The translations under genes were made by a program, and so were the position numbers. Shown piece after piece: positions 42,731 through 50,837 of a stretch of 64,000 nucleotides of DNA (positions are counted from its first letter, which is position 1; each line of letters starts with the position of its first letter). The notes below the pieces were generated by a model that searched no databases, was not told the origin of the DNA, and worked only from the letters and a program-made list of their open reading frames with translations. The DNA is taken from positions 226,024-290,023 of the forward strand of contig NZ_JFJY01000007.1 of assembly GCF_002115785.1 (NCBI RefSeq). Reading direction: 5' to 3'. The DNA is from Thalassospira sp. MCCC 1A03138 (GTDB lineage Bacteria > Pseudomonadota > Alphaproteobacteria > Rhodospirillales > Thalassospiraceae).

Positions 42731-43167
42731 TGTGTTCCTTCCCGAAACCCCGTTCGCAGCAAGTCTTGTATCACATCAAATATGGCGCACGCGCCAAGCG
42801 ACCCGCGACAAACCTGTTACGAGCCACCTATCCGATTGCATAAGCACTATTCTAGGGCAACATATAAGGATGTGTTAACAAATTAAGGAACTTCAACGAT
42901 TTGCGGGCAATAATACGCTGGTTCCGGCATTGCGTAATGCTGCGTTTTGCCGCGAATCCGAAAAAACACGCCCGCAGGCGGACATGCCGGAATTACCGAC
43001 AACCTGTTGGAAATCTTCCTTTTTCTGATTTGAATTGCGCCAACTCAAATCAGGCGGCGTGCGTTTGGCTTACTCTCGGCTCAATCGCAAGGCATGGGCA
43101 GGTTACCCTTGCCCTTAACATCTAAAAACATACCTTTTAAGTCAGGGAAAAAGAATCGGGACACCCC
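42731..43167. other. Intergenic region between exporter and M48 protease
   Basis: No gene is seen. The divergent region must hold the promoters of both flanking genes. One distinct signal is a perfect 9-bp inverted repeat, CTGATTTGA (43025-43033) and TCAAATCAG (43045-43053), spaced by 11 bases, which looks like an operator. A TTAAGG stretch near 42886-42891 and TATAAGGA near 42863 lie in an AT-rich patch. Confidence 0.45.
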
Positions 43168-44064
43168 ATGGAAAACGAACCCTCAAGCCTGCCTGTCTTC
43201 CTGCAACGCTTTCTTGCCATCAGTCCGGGCGGCAATTCGCACACCTTCCCGTTAATGGCCTGTATGGCCGGGGTTCTGGCGACCTGCGCATGGATGCTCG
43301 GTGGATTATCCATGGCAATTTCGGCCGCGATTGCCGTTGCGCTGATGCTTGTGCTTGCCCCGATGATATCCCCCGAAATCCTGATGAAATTGTTGCGCGC
43401 CCGTCCGCTTGATACCGCTTCCTTCCCTGCCATTCACGAAATGGCGGCGATGCTGGCGCGCCGTGCGGGGCTTGATTACCTGCCAAAGCTTTTCCTGCTG
43501 CCGGGCAAGGGGGTGAATGCAATCACCACCGGCACCGCCGAAGAAACAACCATCGCGATTTCAAATGATGCCCTTCATACGCTTTCCCCGCGCCAGATGC
43601 GCGCCCTGCTGGCCCATGAAATTGCCCACGCATGGCACGGCGATACGCGCATCCTTCTGATGACCGACGTGCTGTATCGGGCCACATGGACCATTGCCCT
43701 GTTCGGATTGATGGTTTTCATTTTTGGCGATTTTGATCCGCCGGCCTGGATGGTCATTGTCTTTGGCGTGGTCCCGACCGTAAGCTTCCTGTTGCAGCGC
43801 GCCGTGATCCGGGATCGTGAATTCATTGCCGATCACGGCGCCAGCGACCTTCTGAACGGCCCCGAAGACATGATTGACGCGCTTTTGCATATCGATCAGA
43901 TCAATCGCCGCCGTTTGCGCCTGATCCCTTATCGCAGCACGCAACCGCCATCCCTGCTTGATACCCATCCCTCGGTCAACGCCCGCATCCGGGCATTGCG
44001 CGACCTTAAACCCGGCACATGGCAGAAATTCTTTGAAAACCGGCGACCTCCCGGCACAAAATAG
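43168..44064 (+). CDS. M48 family metallopeptidase, membrane-bound (HtpX-like)
   Basis: A 298-residue zinc protease. Two N-terminal hydrophobic stretches (about residues 28-70) and two central ones (170-210) flank the catalytic domain. HEIAHAWHGD (HExxH) supplies two zinc ligands and EFIADHGA the third Glu, the M48 layout. The active site should face the cytoplasm, as in HtpX, which degrades damaged membrane proteins. The C-terminal DTHPSVNARIRAL matches the family. No stress-type promoter could be confirmed. Confidence 0.92.
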   Translation: MENEPSSLPVFLQRFLAISPGGNSHTFPLMACMAGVLATCAWMLGGLSMAISAAIAVALMLVLAPMISPEILMKLLRARPLDTASFPAIHEMAAMLARRAGLDYLPKLFLLPGKGVNAITTGTAEETTIAISNDALHTLSPRQMRALLAHEIAHAWHGDTRILLMTDVLYRATWTIALFGLMVFIFGDFDPPAWMVIVFGVVPTVSFLLQRAVIRDREFIADHGASDLLNGPEDMIDALLHIDQINRRRLRLIPYRSTQPPSLLDTHPSVNARIRALRDLKPGTWQKFFENRRPPGTK

Positions 44065-44155
44065 CCAAACCTGACAATAACGACGTGCTTCTTTCATGCC
44101 CCTATCGCCCACGCCAGATTAGGAACTTGGTCTCTGCCCGATTTGCGGGCGGATC

Positions 44156-44428
44156 ATGATCGCTGGCGACAGTGTCGACCGGCATCACTGGACGCCAAAA
44201 TCAAAGGGCGGCACGGATACCGAATGGCTCCACCGGGTCTGTCATCGCATGATCCATCGGCTGTTTGATGAAGCGACGCTGGCACGCGATCTCAATACAC
44301 CCGAAAAAATCATCCCCCATCCCGATATGCAGACATTCATCCGATGGATACGCAAAAAGCCCGTTGATTACGTCGACTGGCCGGAAAATGCCGGACGGTA
44401 TGGGCGAAATCGTCGCCGCAGCCGTTAA
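44156..44428 (+). CDS. HNH-like protein, possibly N-terminally truncated
   Basis: A 90-residue product from ATG 44156. VDRHHWTPKSKGG, LHRVCHRMIH and FIRWIRKKP resemble the small HNH-type proteins that normally begin with a CPxCGR zinc knuckle. Here the matching codons for CPICGRIM lie in frame directly upstream (44135-44158), but the frame is closed by TAG at 44120-44122 and there is no ATG, GTG or TTG between. An AGGA motif at 44121 fits a start near 44130. Either a rare start codon is used, or the gene has lost its start and the zinc knuckle. Role unknown. Confidence 0.6.
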   Translation: MIAGDSVDRHHWTPKSKGGTDTEWLHRVCHRMIHRLFDEATLARDLNTPEKIIPHPDMQTFIRWIRKKPVDYVDWPENAGRYGRNRRRSR

Positions 44429-44565
44429 AATCACGAAAATCGACAACAGCCGATTGCATTTTGCAGCCGACATAAAGGTTTACCTTGCGCGATCAGGCCG
44501 ATATACGGCCCCAGTTTTGCGGCGACAAATCTGGTCGCAATTGGCACTATGACAAACGATCAGCT

Positions 44566-44581
44566 TTAGGGTCCTGACCCT
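44566..44581. promoter_or_regulatory. Perfect palindrome upstream of marC
   Basis: TAGGGTC and GACCCTA separated by CT form a perfect 16-bp palindrome 22 bases upstream of the marC start. The position fits a repressor operator. Confidence 0.45.
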
Positions 44582-44603
44582 ACGAACGGACAAAGGAAAC
44601 CAG

Positions 44604-45302
44604 ATGCCAAGCCTAGACATGCTGAGCGAACTGATCCCGGCCTTTGTCACGTTATTTGTGATCATCGATCCGATCGGGCTGGTGCCGGTCTTTATCGTTC
44701 TGACACAGGGGACCGATACCAGACATCGCCGCCGCATGGCGATCCGGGCCTGTATCGCAAGCTTCCTGATCCTTGCGGCCTTTGCCGTGGTGGGCGAAAG
44801 CGTGCTTGGCATCTTTGGCATTCACATGCCGGCCTTCCGGATTGCCGGCGGAACGCTTCTGTTCCTGATCGCGCTTGAAATGCTGTTTGAACGCCGCAGC
44901 CAGAAACGCAACCAGCGCGCCGAACAGGTTCATCAGGAACTTGAAGAAGAACACGAACTTGATCAGCAGATCACCGACGCCAAACCGGCACAGGCCGAAG
45001 ACGAGCCCGACGACATTTCGATCTTCCCGATGTCGATCCCGTTCCTCGCCGGTCCCGGTTCCATCGCGACCGTGATGCTGCTGATGGGCAAATATGAAAA
45101 CAGCGTGGTAATGCAGGTCAGCGTCGTCGCGGTTGTCGGCCTTGTCATGCTCTGCGCGCTGACCATGTTCCTTCTGGCCAATCTGGTTGCCAAACGCCTG
45201 AGCCCGACGGTCGCGACCGTGATCTCCCGCCTGCTCGGCATGATCCTGGCCGCCCTTGCCATCCAGTTCATCATCGACGGCATCAAGCAGGCGTTTTTCT
45301 GA
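44604..45302 (+). CDS. MarC family integral membrane protein
   Basis: A 232-residue inner-membrane protein with six predicted helices. LFVIIDPIGLVPVFIVLT and the second-half SIPFLAGPGSIATVMLL are MarC family signatures. The transport function is unproven; despite the name, MarC of E. coli is not clearly linked to drug resistance. Residues about 91-135, between the two halves, are a highly charged loop (Arg/Lys then Glu/Asp), longer than in many members. AAAGGA lies just before ATG 44604. Confidence 0.9.
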   Translation: MPSLDMLSELIPAFVTLFVIIDPIGLVPVFIVLTQGTDTRHRRRMAIRACIASFLILAAFAVVGESVLGIFGIHMPAFRIAGGTLLFLIALEMLFERRSQKRNQRAEQVHQELEEEHELDQQITDAKPAQAEDEPDDISIFPMSIPFLAGPGSIATVMLLMGKYENSVVMQVSVVAVVGLVMLCALTMFLLANLVAKRLSPTVATVISRLLGMILAALAIQFIIDGIKQAFF

Positions 45303-45320
45303 TCAGCACCAGAACGTTGC

Positions 45321-46466
45321 CTAACCCTTCAACCCCGCATGAGCCAATGCGGCGATAAGGTCGGTTCGGGTGACAATGCCGATGATCCGGTTATCTTCGA
45401 CCACCGGAACCGCATCACAGGCCCCATTCGCCATCAATGGCAGCAAGGCGGCAATCGGGGTATTCGCCGTTGCCCGCGGCTCTGTCACCGACATGATTTC
45501 GATGGCCCGGATCGGAACATTGCGACGGCGATCAATCAGGCGCGCCATCGACGCCAGCAAACCGCGATCCAGACGAAGGGCGTCTTCGGTTGCACGCCGG
45601 ATCAGATGGATCTGGAAAATCACCCCAATAAAACGTCCGTCATCCTGAATGACCGGCAGTGACGTAAATCCGTGACGGCGGAACAGGTCGGCGACCTCGT
45701 TAAGCGGGGTTTGGGCATTCACCGTCACCAGATCGCGCGACATGATCTGACCTGCCGTAATCGGCCCGGCGCGATGGGCCGCGACCTGAAATTCAGCCGC
45801 CCCGATCAGGCGCGCAAGGTCTTCGACGCCAAGGTTCAGCGACTGGCGATATTGCTGCAAAATGGTATTCAGTTCCCCCTCGTCCAGACCAAGCCGTTCA
45901 ATCGGGGAACGGTCCGCTGTCTGATACGGCCCCTTGTCATCGAAGTGACGCAGCGGATATTTCCGCCCCGTTGCCCGGGCATAAAGTACTGCCGTCAGAA
46001 CAAGAATGGCCGTAATCGCCGCAACCGGTGTCAGGGCAAACCGAAAGCCAAGCTCGGTCGCGATATCCGGGTTCATCGCAACAACCATCGCAACCGCCCC
46101 GCCCGGCGGATGAACCGCCCGCGCAACGATCATCACGGTAATGGCAAGCCCGACCGCCACCGCCACCCGCAAAACCGGATCAGGGATCACATAACAAACC
46201 GCAACCCCGGCAAGGGCAGCAACAGAGTTGCCAACAATCGCCGACCACGGCTGCGCCAGCGGACTGTTTGGCACGGCAAACAGCAACACCGATGACGCCC
46301 CAAACGGCGCAATCAGATAAAGCCCGGCAGCATGCAGATCAAGGAACGACAGAACAAAACCGGCAATCCCCAGCCCGATCAGTGCCCCGAACCCGGCACG
46401 GATGGCTTCCTTATGCGTGCTGGCCGGTATCGCCGGATAAAGCGCGCGAAAATTGCGAAGTTTCAT
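45321..46466 (-). CDS. HPP family membrane protein with two CBS domains
   Basis: A 381-residue protein. Residues about 20-165 hold four or five membrane helices with the family motif RAVHPPGGAVAM. After a linker, two CBS domains follow (about 235-300, from ITAGQIMSRDLVTV, and 315-380, from AIEIMSVTEPRA), ending in GIVTRTDLIAALAHAG. HPP proteins have been tied to nitrite transport in plastids and cyanobacteria; the CBS pair suggests gating by an adenosyl nucleotide. Substrate unknown. Convergent with marC. Confidence 0.9.
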   Translation of the reverse strand: MKLRNFRALYPAIPASTHKEAIRAGFGALIGLGIAGFVLSFLDLHAAGLYLIAPFGASSVLLFAVPNSPLAQPWSAIVGNSVAALAGVAVCYVIPDPVLRVAVAVGLAITVMIVARAVHPPGGAVAMVVAMNPDIATELGFRFALTPVAAITAILVLTAVLYARATGRKYPLRHFDDKGPYQTADRSPIERLGLDEGELNTILQQYRQSLNLGVEDLARLIGAAEFQVAAHRAGPITAGQIMSRDLVTVNAQTPLNEVADLFRRHGFTSLPVIQDDGRFIGVIFQIHLIRRATEDALRLDRGLLASMARLIDRRRNVPIRAIEIMSVTEPRATANTPIAALLPLMANGACDAVPVVEDNRIIGIVTRTDLIAALAHAGLKG

Positions 46467-46594
46467 AGGATTGGTTCATTTCCGGCCCGTTATTGAACAT
46501 TTCATTCTCGTTCAATTTTTTATAAATGCGATTTTTTCTAGTATTTGTAATTCGCATTCCCGTCAATATCGGCAGCCGATAAATCCCCCAACAA

Positions 46595-46619
46595 AAAGGA
46601 GGGCACGCGGCCCTCCTTT
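46595..46619 (-). terminator. Terminator after the Ca2+/cation antiporter
   Basis: AAAGGAGGGC (46595-46604) and GCCCTCCTTT (46610-46619), a 10-bp perfect stem with a 5-base loop. On the minus strand it is followed by a T-run. Confidence 0.85.
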
Positions 46620-46696
46620 CGAACTTTTCCCAATAAGACCCCTGATCGCAATGCCCCGCAAAAGCCCGGATCGCGCCCGTGCTGGCTGGCAATATT

Positions 46697-47626
46697 TTAC
46701 TGCGCTGCCAGAACATATCCGGCGTAGGCGACAAGCATCACCATCCCGATCCCCCGCCCGATAGTTTGACGGCGCAGCAGCAAAGTCAGGACCAGCGATA
46801 CCGCGATCATGATCGGCAGATCAAAGGTCAGGAAACGGCTGGCAACCGGGATCGGGGTAATGATCGCGGTCAGGCCAAGAATACCCAGAATATTGAAAAT
46901 GTTCGATCCGACGATATTGCCGATGGCAATTTCCGACTGCTTTCGCAACGCCGCGATTAACGAGGTCGCCAGTTCCGGCAAGGATGTGCCCACCGCAACG
47001 ACCGTAAGCCCGATAAACGCCTCGGACACGCCAAAGGTCCGGGCAATCGTTACCGCCCCATCGACCATGAAGCGCGCGCCAAACATCAACGCCACCAGCC
47101 CGCCAATCACCCAGATCAGCGACAGCCACAAGCCACGTGCGGGAACCGGCAGATCACCCTCATCGGCAAGTGGCGCATTGGGCGCATTGCGCGACTGGCG
47201 ATAGGCAAACACAAGATAGGCAACAAGCGATACAAACAGGATGCCACCGGCAACGCGCCCCATCATCCCGAAGGCAAAGATCGGCACAAGGATAATGGCC
47301 GCCGCCATCATCACCGCCGTATCACGTTTCAGGGTATCGCCAGAAACCCGGATCGGCCAGACAAGGGCCGACACACCAACGATCAGCAGAATATTGGCAA
47401 TATTCGATCCCACAACATTGCCAAGCGCAATATCAGAAACCCCGCGCAACGCGGCATCAACCGAAACCAGCAATTCCGGGGTCGATGTGCCAAAGCCAAC
47501 CACGGTCAAACCGACCAGAAGCGGCGGCATCGCCAGACGCTGCGCAATCCCGACACTGCCACGCACCAGCGCCTCGCCCCCGAAAAACAGACCGGCAAGG
47601 CCCGCCAGCAACATCAGATATTCCAT
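46697..47626 (-). CDS. Calcium/sodium antiporter, CaCA family (YrbG-like)
   Basis: A 309-residue inner-membrane exchanger with about ten helices. Both alpha-repeats are clear: GFGTSTPELLVS with GNVVGSNIANI, and AVGTSLPELATS with GNIVGSNIFNI; their acidic and Ser/Asn residues bind the cation. The ATG at 47626 with GGGGGC eight bases upstream is preferred over a GTG at 47665. The acidic central loop (about residues 145-160) is short, as in YrbG. Ion specificity, Ca2+ with Na+ or H+, is not proven. Confidence 0.93.
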   Translation of the reverse strand: MEYLMLLAGLAGLFFGGEALVRGSVGIAQRLAMPPLLVGLTVVGFGTSTPELLVSVDAALRGVSDIALGNVVGSNIANILLIVGVSALVWPIRVSGDTLKRDTAVMMAAAIILVPIFAFGMMGRVAGGILFVSLVAYLVFAYRQSRNAPNAPLADEGDLPVPARGLWLSLIWVIGGLVALMFGARFMVDGAVTIARTFGVSEAFIGLTVVAVGTSLPELATSLIAALRKQSEIAIGNIVGSNIFNILGILGLTAIITPIPVASRFLTFDLPIMIAVSLVLTLLLRRQTIGRGIGMVMLVAYAGYVLAAQ

Positions 47627-47754
47627 AACCAAAGCCCCCAAAACGCCAATGATCAATATTGTCACAGCATATAGCGCGCAGATGTGTGTGCGCCCCGGGG
47701 CCAGCGCAAGGGCCTACGCAAGTGACCCCGATTACATTTCCGTCCGCAAAGCAA

Positions 47755-47779
47755 AACGGCCGGGAATTTCCCGGCCGTT
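47755..47779 (-). terminator. Terminator after mdeB
   Basis: AACGGCCGGG (47755-47764) and CCCGGCCGTT (47770-47779) form a strong GC stem with a short AT loop; on the minus strand it ends in TTTTGC. Confidence 0.85.
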
Positions 47780-47801
47780 AACGCAGATTTCCAGATGGAT
47801 A

Positions 47802-50186
47802 TCAATCCCAGCGCTTGGTCGCGCGGATGATCGCATCGGTATCGATCTGGTAATATTTATAAAGATCAATGCTGTCGCCGCACTGGCCAAACGCATTGAC
47901 GCCAAGCGGGGCGACGGCGTGACCGCGGACAGAACCAAGCCACGCCAATGCCGCCGGATGACCATCAATCACGGTAACAAGACGCGCATCCGATGCCAGC
48001 GGTTTCAGAAGGTTTTCGATATGGGCCATGCGGCCATCCGATTTGCCTTCAAGGCGCGCCCGTTCCAGATCCTGCCATTCGTTATAAAGCCGGTCGGTCG
48101 AGGTGACGGCAAGCAAGCCAATCCCCGGATGATCGGCTTCAAGTTTTTCCCACGCAGCAATCGCTTCGGGGGCCATCGCGCCGCAATAGGCAATCGCCAT
48201 TTTGCAATTCTCGCCCGGTTCACGCAGCCAGTAACCACCCGATACGATTTCGGATTTGGTGGCATCGGAAAGATCACGTTCCGGCTGTGCCAGCGGTTTG
48301 GTCGACAGGCGCAGATAAACCGATCCACCATCGGGATTTTGCAGATGATCAAATGACCAGCCCATGATGGTCGCAAGTTCGTCGCCAAAGCTTGGCTCGA
48401 AACTGGTCAGGCCCGGCTGCCCCATGCCGATCATCGGGGTTGAGATCGACTGATGCGCCCCCCCTTCCGGCGCCAGCGTGATGCCGCTTGGTGTTGCGAC
48501 AACCATGAAACGCGCATCCTGATAACAGGCATAATTCAGCGCATCGAGGCCGCGTGCAATGAACGGATCATAAAGCGTTCCAATCGGGAACAGGCGTTGG
48601 CCAAACAGGCTGTGCGACAGGCCAAGGGCGGCCAGGTTCAAAAACAGGTTGTTTTCGGCAATGCCAAGTTCGACATGCTGACCTTCGGGCGATCTGATCC
48701 ATTTCTGGGCCGAGGGCACCTTGCGTTCACGGAATTCATCGGCAAGATTTTCGCGCGCAAACAACCCGCGCTGGTTCACAAACCCGCCAAGGTTGGTCGA
48801 TACCGTCACATCGGGCGATGTGGTGACGATCCGGTCCGCCAGATCGCTATCCTTCAGTTTCGCAAGCTCGTTCAGGATTTTGCCAAAAACTTCCTGCGTG
48901 CTTGATGTCTCAACCCGCGCATAGGGCATTTCGGGAATATCGATGACGGTTGCCAGCTTCTTGCGCGATTTGCCGTCATTAAACGGTGCTGCATCGATAT
49001 AGGCACGCACCTTGTCCTCGGCCACGTCAAGACCGGCAGCATAATCCCATTCCTGCCCGTCCTGGACATTGTTCTGTTTTTTGAACGCATCCATCTGCGG
49101 CACATTCATAAGGCCCGCATGGTTGTCCTTGTGCCCCTGAAGCGGGGTGGCATAACCCTTGACCGTATAGGCGATAAAGATTGTCGGCTTGTCATTGGGA
49201 ACGGAATCAAACGCATTCAAAACCGCTTCCATGCAATGCCCGCCCAGATTGGTCATCAGGTCATGCAGGGCATCATCATCATAATCACCAAGCAGACTTG
49301 CCAGCGCATTGTCGCCCGGCATATCGCCAAGGATCTGTTTGCGCCATGCCGCCCCCCCCTGGAAGGTCAGGGCGGAATAGACATCATTCGGTGCCTCGTT
49401 CAGCCATTTTTTCAATGACCTGCCACCCGGCTTGGCAAAGGCATCATGCAGCTTGCGGCCATATTTGATGGTGATCACGTTCCAGCCAACGGCGCGGAAA
49501 AACCGGCCGATCACGCGGAACAGATGCGCATCAATCATACCGTCAAGGCTTTGACGGTTGTAATCGATCACCCACCAGACATTGCGAATATCATGCTTCC
49601 AGGTATCAAGAAGCGCCTCATAGATATTGCCTTCATCAAGCTCCGCATCACCGACAAGGGCAACCATGCGACCGGGCTGCTCGCCACGCGGCAGCATATC
49701 CTTGTAACGCAGGTAATCCTGCGTAAGCGCCGCAAAATTGGTCACCGCCGCGCCAAGCCCGACCGACCCGGTCGAAAAATCGACAACATCGCCATCCTTG
49801 GTCCGCGACGGATAGGATTGCGCACCGCCAAAGCCGCGGAAGTTTTCAAGCTTTTCCCTGGTCTGGCGACCAAACAGATAATTGATCGCATGGAAAACCG
49901 GCGATGCGTGCGGTTTGACCGCAACCCGGTCCTGCGGGCGCAGGACATTGAAATAAAGCGCCGTCATCAATGTGGTCATCGATGCACAGCTTGCCTGATG
50001 GCCGCCGACCTTGATGCCATCGCGCTTCGGGCGGATATGGTTGGCATTATGAATGGTCCAGCTTGATAGCCAGCGCACCTTTTTCTCAATCTGGCCCAGC
50101 ATCTCAAGATCCTTGGCCGCCACGCGCCCGGTCGAGGTTGCTTCGATCATTTCGCCAATTTCAGGTGTGCTGTTTTGTGCTGACAT
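47802..50186 (-). CDS. mdeB: Homodimeric 2-oxoacid dehydrogenase E1, likely 2-ketobutyrate dehydrogenase
   Basis: A 794-residue thiamine-diphosphate enzyme of the AceE type. The cofactor motif GDAELDEGNIYEALLDTWKH to DYNRQSLDG lies near residues 175-215; the pyrimidine-binding domain begins near 480 (QHVELGIAENN) and a transketolase C-terminal domain closes the chain. It is shorter than E. coli AceE (about 887 aa). Next to methionine gamma-lyase, it matches Pseudomonas putida mdeAB, where MdeB is an E1-like 2-ketobutyrate dehydrogenase acting on the lyase product. No E2 gene is nearby, so it would share one encoded elsewhere. Start ATG 50186 with AGGCGAGA upstream; a longer version from 50240 is unlikely. 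A plain pyruvate dehydrogenase role is the alternative. Confidence 0.85.
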   Translation of the reverse strand: MSAQNSTPEIGEMIEATSTGRVAAKDLEMLGQIEKKVRWLSSWTIHNANHIRPKRDGIKVGGHQASCASMTTLMTALYFNVLRPQDRVAVKPHASPVFHAINYLFGRQTREKLENFRGFGGAQSYPSRTKDGDVVDFSTGSVGLGAAVTNFAALTQDYLRYKDMLPRGEQPGRMVALVGDAELDEGNIYEALLDTWKHDIRNVWWVIDYNRQSLDGMIDAHLFRVIGRFFRAVGWNVITIKYGRKLHDAFAKPGGRSLKKWLNEAPNDVYSALTFQGGAAWRKQILGDMPGDNALASLLGDYDDDALHDLMTNLGGHCMEAVLNAFDSVPNDKPTIFIAYTVKGYATPLQGHKDNHAGLMNVPQMDAFKKQNNVQDGQEWDYAAGLDVAEDKVRAYIDAAPFNDGKSRKKLATVIDIPEMPYARVETSSTQEVFGKILNELAKLKDSDLADRIVTTSPDVTVSTNLGGFVNQRGLFARENLADEFRERKVPSAQKWIRSPEGQHVELGIAENNLFLNLAALGLSHSLFGQRLFPIGTLYDPFIARGLDALNYACYQDARFMVVATPSGITLAPEGGAHQSISTPMIGMGQPGLTSFEPSFGDELATIMGWSFDHLQNPDGGSVYLRLSTKPLAQPERDLSDATKSEIVSGGYWLREPGENCKMAIAYCGAMAPEAIAAWEKLEADHPGIGLLAVTSTDRLYNEWQDLERARLEGKSDGRMAHIENLLKPLASDARLVTVIDGHPAALAWLGSVRGHAVAPLGVNAFGQCGDSIDLYKYYQIDTDAIIRATKRWD

Positions 50187-50438
50187 CTTTATCTCGCCTC
50201 TCGCTGGCGTTTCGGCCCGGTTGCACCGGTATTGCCGCACGCCTTATTTCGGTATGGATTTGCGTATTTTTGCTGCTACGAAGCGCCAATCAAGCGAAAG
50301 CAACAAAAATCGCAGGATTGACGAAACTTTCAAAAAACCCTCGTTCAGCCCACGCAAGTTTTTTGAAATTCGTCGAATGTGGCACACAGGCCCGGAAAGG
50401 GTTTTTGGCTGTTTGCAGCCCCGATTCGGGATGCCTTG

Positions 50439-50704
50439 GAGCCTTTTCCGTTTAGATTGAACCGTTTTGCCGGAGGCATTCTTCTGTCCTGCAAGGAAAG
50501 GATCGCAGAGCGTAGCGGGGCTACGGTCAAGATCCTTGACGCTGCGGGGCAGAAGAATGTCCCGGCCCGAAGGGTTCGGGTTTGGCGACGTTTCGCTACG
50601 TTACACCGCTTGAACGATGCCCCGCATCGCCCTTGCGCGCTGTGCCTTGCAAAACCTTTCGCCAAACGCGAACAAAATCGCTTCAATCTAAACGGAAAAG
50701 GCTC
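50439..50704. repeat. Structured 266-bp element bounded by a 23-bp perfect inverted repeat
   Basis: The ends 50439-50461 and 50682-50704 are perfect inverted copies of 23 bp, and the pairing extends imperfectly inward by about 9 bp. The interior folds into further perfect stems: 50477-50486 with 50550-50559 (10 bp), inside which 50498-50504 pairs with 50531-50537 and 50511-50515 with 50521-50525; 50566-50571 with 50575-50580; 50581-50588 with 50659-50666, inside which 50615-50620 pairs with 50624-50629. No credible gene lies in it and no target-site duplication is obvious. It could be a MITE-like element, an intergenic repeat or a structured RNA. It lies between mdeA and mdeB. Confidence 0.75.
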
Positions 50705-50719
50705 TAACCCCGCCAAGGC

Positions 50720-50799
50720 GGTTGGCGCATGGCGTGGAACGGCACCCACGCCATGCGCAACCTTATACGGACCGCAAATCGTTCGGGGGGTGCGGTCCG
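50720..50799 (-). terminator. Two strong hairpins downstream of mdeA
   Basis: Hairpin 1: CGGACCGCA (50768-50776) with TGCGGTCCG (50791-50799). Hairpin 2: 50720-50737 with 50746-50762, about 17 bp with one bulge. They lie 39-118 bases past the mdeA stop on the minus strand. Without a U-run they may act as terminators, mRNA stabilisers, or as a continuation of the structured element at 50439. Confidence 0.55.
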
Positions 50800-50837
50800 C
50801 CTCCCTTGTTCGGGAAATGCCTGAAAATGCCGGGCTA

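Noticed and set aside
40511..42886. Plus-strand open frame of 791 codons opposite the ABC exporter
   Set aside because: Shadow of the exporter gene; composition is His/Gly/Arg/Asp-rich with no domain.
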